Made by a program: the position numbers and the translations under genes. DNA of 26,520 bases from JACJXF01 sp964404825 (GTDB taxonomy: Bacteria > Bacteroidota > Bacteroidia > Bacteroidales > GCA-2748055): positions 1 through 26,520 of the forward strand of contig CAYOLQ010000043.1 of assembly GCA_964404825.1 (NCBI GenBank), in the 5' to 3' direction. Shown here piece after piece: positions 23,701 through 26,520 of the stretch. The first letter of the stretch is position 1. Each line of letters opens with the position of its first letter. Below the pieces are notes generated by a model, which was not told the origin of the DNA, ran no database searches, and was given only the letters and a program-made list of their open reading frames with translations.

Positions 23701-26520
23701 CCCAATCCATGTTAAGTGCTCTTAAAGTTAATCAGTCTGTTGGAGCAGGGATTACCTCCACATTTAACTCTGTTTTTGTATCAGAAAGCGGACAGAACCA
23801 GTCTCTGATTTCCGGTAATGGAAACGAATACAATATTCATGCTCCCTGGAGTGATGGAAACACATATTTCGATGTAACATACCCGGCAGGACGGTTAACA
23901 GGTGCTCTGTCATGGAACGATTTGGCTGTTGGAACCTTTAGAAGAGATGGAGCACAAAGTGATGTCTGGAAAAACGGTAAGAATGTTCTAACCAGTTCCG
24001 CTCTTAACGCAACTGCAACATTTTCTGCAAATGGTATGAACCTGTTTGCATATAGCGGGAATACGTATTATATGAAGGGATCTGTCCCTGAAATGATTTT
24101 CTTTTCTTCTTCATTATCGGCTGCAGACAGACAAATCATTGAATGTAACCAGAGTTCATATTATTCAATTCCTCTGGTGCCACCGGGATTTGATTTTTAT
24201 ATTCAGGCAAACAAAGTTGAAAGTGGCTGTACATCCGTTACGGAAAATGTCGTGTGGAATGCATCTGATTTAGTGAACCTGAATGCTTCGGGAAATGATT
24301 TGATAAAAACCAGATCAAGTGGCAACTGGGATGGTGGTGCTGCATCATTGAATAAGGTAGGGAATAACGGTTTTATGGAATTTATTGCTACTGAGACAAA
24401 TAGCCCAAGGATGGTTGGCCTTAGCAGTACAAATGTAAATTCCAACTGGTACAACATAAATTATGCTTTTTATCTTGTATCTAATGGAAGTCTTGAAATC
24501 AGGGAAGCTGGAAGCGGCAACCTGATTGGCGCGCAGACATATGCAACGGGAGACATTCTGAGAATATCTGTTGAAAACAACAGGGTCAGGTATTATAAGA
24601 ACGGATCCCTTTTATACTTAAGTAATCAGTTACCTGCACTCCCTTTACTGGTTGATGTCTCCATATACAGCATAAATGGTACAATTTCAGATGTTGTTGT
24701 TTCCAATAACAGCAATGGAATTTTTACTGCAGCAACTATAAATGCCGGTGGTCCCGTAACATACCAGTGGAAACTTAACGGCAGTAATGTCGGAATCGAT
24801 TCAGACACGTATACAAATACTTCATTGGGATTAAATGATGAGGTAAGTTGTGATGCAACTATCGCAGGTTCATGTGGATTAACCACTGTTTCATCAAATC
24901 TACTGGTTAATAAAATACCTTCTCCATACAATGGAATCGCAAGCTATATTGAAGCCGATGATGTAGTTTCAGCTTGTTTAACAGCAACTGAGGATGTTGT
25001 CTGGAATACCGCTAAACTATTTAATGTTACTGCAACCGGGAACGATTTGGTGAAAATTCAATCAAGTGGATGGAATGGGGGAGCATCTTCATTAAATAAA
25101 GTGTATGATAACGGTTATTTTGAGTTTACCGCATCCGAAACTAATACGCAAAGGATGGTTGGGTTGAGTTCAACAGATCTAAATTCAAACTGGACATCGA
25201 TCCGTTATCTTATATTTTTGAATAATTCCTCACTCGAAATTCGAGAAAACGGGAGTGGCAGCAGAATAGGGGCCGCAAGCTTTTCATCAGGAGATGTTTT
25301 CCGCATCTCAGTTGAACAGGGCGTAATTAAGTATTATCAAAATGGAAACCTTTTATATATAAGTGCTCTGGCACCAACCTTACCTCTCATAGCTGATGTT
25401 TCAATAGATACTAACGGAGGTACTGTTACCGATGCAATCATTACTAACCTTACAACAGGTGCTTTTACTGCAATTCCCGTTAATGCCGGAGCTAATCCTA
25501 CATATCAGTGGAAACGTAATGGGGTAAATACCGGAGCCAATAGTGTAACATACTCAAATGCAGTCCTTGCAGAGAATGATCTTATCAGTTGCGAAATAAG
25601 CGCTGATTTGCCGGGTTGCACTTCAACTTTTTCATCTCCTCCTCTTACTATTCGTGCATCAACAGAAAACACAAGTATTGATTTCTTTGTAAAGGGAACC
25701 AGTTCAGCCAGTGCTTGTCAGACCGCACAGGAAGAGGTAGTCTGGGAAAAAGCATCCCTTTTTAATCTTAATGCAAATGGAAACAGCTTACGTAAAATAC
25801 AGTCTAATGGAACATGGGATGGTGGTGCTGCATCACTAAACAGGATTGCTGATAACGGTTATTTTGAATTTGTGGCTACTGAGACCAATATGGCCAGAAT
25901 GGCCGGTTTGAGTACTATAAATACAAATACTAATTGGAACACAATCACCTATGCTATCTACCTGGTAAACAATGGTACGGTTGAAATTCGTGAATCTGCC
26001 AGCGGGAATTTAATTGGTGCAAGAACTTATTCTACAGGTGATACTTTCCGAATCGGTGTCGAAAATGGTGATGTTAAATACTATCAAAACGGTACACTTT
26101 TTTATATTAGTACAGTTGCCCCAACTTTGCCACTTATGGTAGATGTTTCTTTAAGGGATATTTCTGCTACTATAACAAATGCAATAGTTTCCAACTTTAG
26201 TACGGGAATCTTTACAGCAACTGCTGTAAATGCAGGAACAGCTCCAGTTTATCAATGGAAGCTAAATGGTACCGATGTTGGCACTAACAATACAACCTAC
26301 ACAAATACCACTCTTAATCCTTTGGATGAAATTACCTGTGTTTTAACACCGGATCTGGGAGGATGCAGTATTGCCGCATATGAATCTAATAAGGTTATTG
26401 TTAATTCTGTTACAAGTCCTGCAAGTATAGACTTTTTTGTTACAGGCGATGGTAGTACAAGCGGATGTCTTACCTCAACTGAACAGGTGGTGTGGAATCT
26501 TGCCTCAATATCAAATCTAA
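20757..26520 (+). CDS. Giant modular secreted repeat protein, probable surface adhesin (3' end outside window)
   Basis: The frame opens at ATG 20757 and stays open to the edge: 1,921 codons, no stop. A signal peptide with a long n-region (MKRKLSDIFVLNEQ...) and core ILIAVFFLFSFSPFIYA predicts cleavage near residue 44. Then follow: a beta-rich segment (about 55-180, starting NWTANSTWVDNSAPG) like the repeated strands of beta-helix surface proteins; two Ig-like domains (about 220-295 with YQWYRDG, and 300-380); a duplicated unit of an Ig-like domain plus an arabinofuranosidase/LamG-like domain (386-775 and 776-about 1140, with AYSLRKLTPSYTGPA and AYSIRKLTPSYAGPA; LWFDQS and IWYDQS); and then 247-250-residue tandem repeats from Cys1158. 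Each repeat is a SPRY/lectin-like sandwich plus an Ig-like domain. Type IX secretion is plausible for this phylum, but the sorting domain is not visible. An adhesive or glycan-binding role is inference. Confidence 0.88.
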   Translation, partial: MKRKLSDIFVLNEQYIHAHLSCRIFKILIAVFFLFSFSPFIYAQETSKNNNSGNWTANSTWVDNSAPGVTNIAPNITIYGTVKRIGSLDFGNGDLNVYDTLLIFGNLTLGNNADLTIQPGGVLIVYGNYESGNQVIAIAGGYLVVTGDFLQQGANNQGSFDITTGAIFILDPTPSVKTGGSYTDLTCTNPNNYPANCGYGNLTNLNASPIGTLFSSGPYTLTLSGPATFCTGGSVVLSVPNDGNTYQWYRDGAPIGGATTFSYTANSSGNYYLTFIVAGQNITTNTVTVTVNSLSTAPGSASSDRNNICPADGNILLSYTGGTLGIGATAQWYSDAAYTVNVGSGNNLSIATPIATTTYYLRFEGPCNTTSGVSTTVTIIPPGPAPTITLSSISSFPAGTTSINLPYTATTGSPLTYSVEWDIAALAAGFTNIVDAGLPASPVSITIPAGAIEGGVYSANFLVKNNCGVSSINYPIVVRIMARVLGTSTYPTVAYSLRKLTPSYTGPAVRISRVSDGELRDVYFDGSDVVSLNSQISGAGGGTITPTLLSTWIGAGSATIRLWFDQSNNNQHASQATVAFMPLLINNGIFNLVNSRPAPLFDGTNDLLTYSNPPTDNFSIFTIARTGVTHQIDPQSNSSTTGTAGQRYLMGASQQGVNAGQGISMGTNGISNYEHGNSYMPPTAVYSGAVSGLNLVDVLYSVRLPRIYLNGDLVRTGLISARPIVYASNQIGSGPYGAFSGEIPEIIIFPSALSDSERNIIECNQSTFYGISFVTPSLTIPAVPILPYGTASVNVPYAIAAGNPVTYSISWDAASLASGFANVSDAPLTASPLVITIPPGATAGGTYVGTFTFKNACGLESVQYPVTLGFLNQILGINPLTFSSAAYSIRKLTPSYAGPALRVRRSSDNSEQDINFTGSGDIDQVALLAFVSGSDGYVSIWYDQSGFGRNATQSTLSKQALLVSGGVLNLVNGLPALKVTGAQSMLSALKVNQSVGAGITSTFNSVFVSESGQNQSLISGNGNEYNIHAPWSDGNTYFDVTYPAGRLTGALSWNDLAVGTFRRDGAQSDVWKNGKNVLTSSALNATATFSANGMNLFAYSGNTYYMKGSVPEMIFFSSSLSAADRQIIECNQSSYYSIPLVPPGFDFYIQANKVESGCTSVTENVVWNASDLVNLNASGNDLIKTRSSGNWDGGAASLNKVGNNGFMEFIATETNSPRMVGLSSTNVNSNWYNINYAFYLVSNGSLEIREAGSGNLIGAQTYATGDILRISVENNRVRYYKNGSLLYLSNQLPALPLLVDVSIYSINGTISDVVVSNNSNGIFTAATINAGGPVTYQWKLNGSNVGIDSDTYTNTSLGLNDEVSCDATIAGSCGLTTVSSNLLVNKIPSPYNGIASYIEADDVVSACLTATEDVVWNTAKLFNVTATGNDLVKIQSSGWNGGASSLNKVYDNGYFEFTASETNTQRMVGLSSTDLNSNWTSIRYLIFLNNSSLEIRENGSGSRIGAASFSSGDVFRISVEQGVIKYYQNGNLLYISALAPTLPLIADVSIDTNGGTVTDAIITNLTTGAFTAIPVNAGANPTYQWKRNGVNTGANSVTYSNAVLAENDLISCEISADLPGCTSTFSSPPLTIRASTENTSIDFFVKGTSSASACQTAQEEVVWEKASLFNLNANGNSLRKIQSNGTWDGGAASLNRIADNGYFEFVATETNMARMAGLSTINTNTNWNTITYAIYLVNNGTVEIRESASGNLIGARTYSTGDTFRIGVENGDVKYYQNGTLFYISTVAPTLPLMVDVSLRDISATITNAIVSNFSTGIFTATAVNAGTAPVYQWKLNGTDVGTNNTTYTNTTLNPLDEITCVLTPDLGGCSIAAYESNKVIVNSVTSPASIDFFVTGDGSTSGCLTSTEQVVWNLASISNL
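21912..24176 (+). repeat. Duplicated ~390-residue unit (Ig-like + arabinofuranosidase/LamG-like) in the giant protein
   Basis: Unit 1 is 21912-23081 and unit 2 is 23082-24176. Both open with an Ig-like domain (LTYSVEWDIAALAAGF versus VTYSISWDAASLASGF, then FLVKNNCGVSS versus FTFKNACGLES). Both continue with a lectin-like domain that starts AYS(L/I)RKLTPSY and ends IIECNQS. The corresponding alanine codons lie 1,176 bp apart. The copies have diverged at DNA level, so the duplication is old. Confidence 0.75.
24228..26520 (+). repeat. Tandem ~747-bp repeats in the giant protein (three full copies, fourth cut)
   Basis: Copies start at the conserved Cys codon: 24228-24974 (249 codons), 24975-25715 (247), 25716-26465 (250), and 26466 to the edge. 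Each contains C..T.E.VVW, (W)DGGAASLN or WNGGASSLN, a TETN..RM.GLS stretch, LEIRE..SG, GD.(L/F)RI.VE, YY.NG.L.Y.S, P.LPL..DVS and an Ig-like YQWK(L/R)NG...VG. Copies 1 and 3 share the 20-base run starting GGGATGGTGG, while copy 2 is more diverged there. Confidence 0.85.

Noticed and set aside
24203..24931. Minus-strand frames within the giant repeat gene
   Set aside because: They recur with the repeat period as shadows of the plus-strand gene and have no independent features.
24228..26465. CRISPR-like or tandem non-coding array
   Set aside because: The periodicity is about 747 bp, all in frame within one gene, and the copies have diverged like protein repeats.

Overview
The window looks like a chromosomal segment of a member of the Bacteroidota, probably a Bacteroidales/Marinilabiliales-type marine or anaerobic bacterium; the exact lineage is inference. 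The support is: upstream regions carrying the Bacteroidota -7 box TAnnTTTG, few Shine-Dalgarno sequences, an AT-rich genome with compact genes, a DUF7935-like membrane-anchored protein, and a very large secreted protein built from Ig-like and lectin-like modules. No rRNA, tRNA, CRISPR array, transposase or phage gene was seen. Both ends cut through genes.

Left part (1-9450) is housekeeping with mixed strands: a truncated DUF7935-like protein (-), a class I aminotransferase (+), methylglyoxal synthase mgsA (-), the lytic transglycosylase mltG (+), a phosphohexomutase (+) ending 1 nt from murB (-), a GT4-type glycosyltransferase (+), an exported thioredoxin-fold protein (+) and a TIP30-like NAD(P)-binding protein (-). 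Several of these (mltG, murB, phosphohexomutase, glycosyltransferase) serve cell wall or surface sugar metabolism. Between the aminotransferase and mgsA lies an unusual array of eight 7-bp units that switches strand in the middle.

Middle part (9574-13703, minus strand) is the 2-oxoglutarate dehydrogenase operon sucA-sucB. sucA is interrupted by one in-frame TAA at a position where E. coli SucA has glutamine (CAA to TAA). The reading frame before and after the stop is intact, giving 682- and 249-codon pieces. SucB has a poorly conserved peripheral-subunit-binding region, and the E1 tail carries an unusual four-cysteine cluster.

Right-middle part (14023-20397, plus strand) is a pyridine-nucleotide/ferredoxin redox island. 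It holds nfnA and nfnB (electron-bifurcating NADH-dependent ferredoxin:NADP oxidoreductase), a dihydroorotate-dehydrogenase-like protein 1 nt behind nfnB, and then the three-gene proton-translocating transhydrogenase pntAA-pntAB-pntB. Soluble and membrane-bound routes to NADPH therefore sit side by side, next to a 2-oxoglutarate dehydrogenase that may be decaying or split.

Right end (20757 to the edge) is an open-ended reading frame of more than 1,920 codons. It encodes a secreted protein with an N-terminal beta-rich region, Ig-like domains, a duplicated ~390-residue unit (Ig-like plus arabinofuranosidase/LamG-like), and then tandem ~247-250-residue repeats that run off the window. It is probably a surface adhesin or a type IX secretion substrate, but its C-terminus is not in view.
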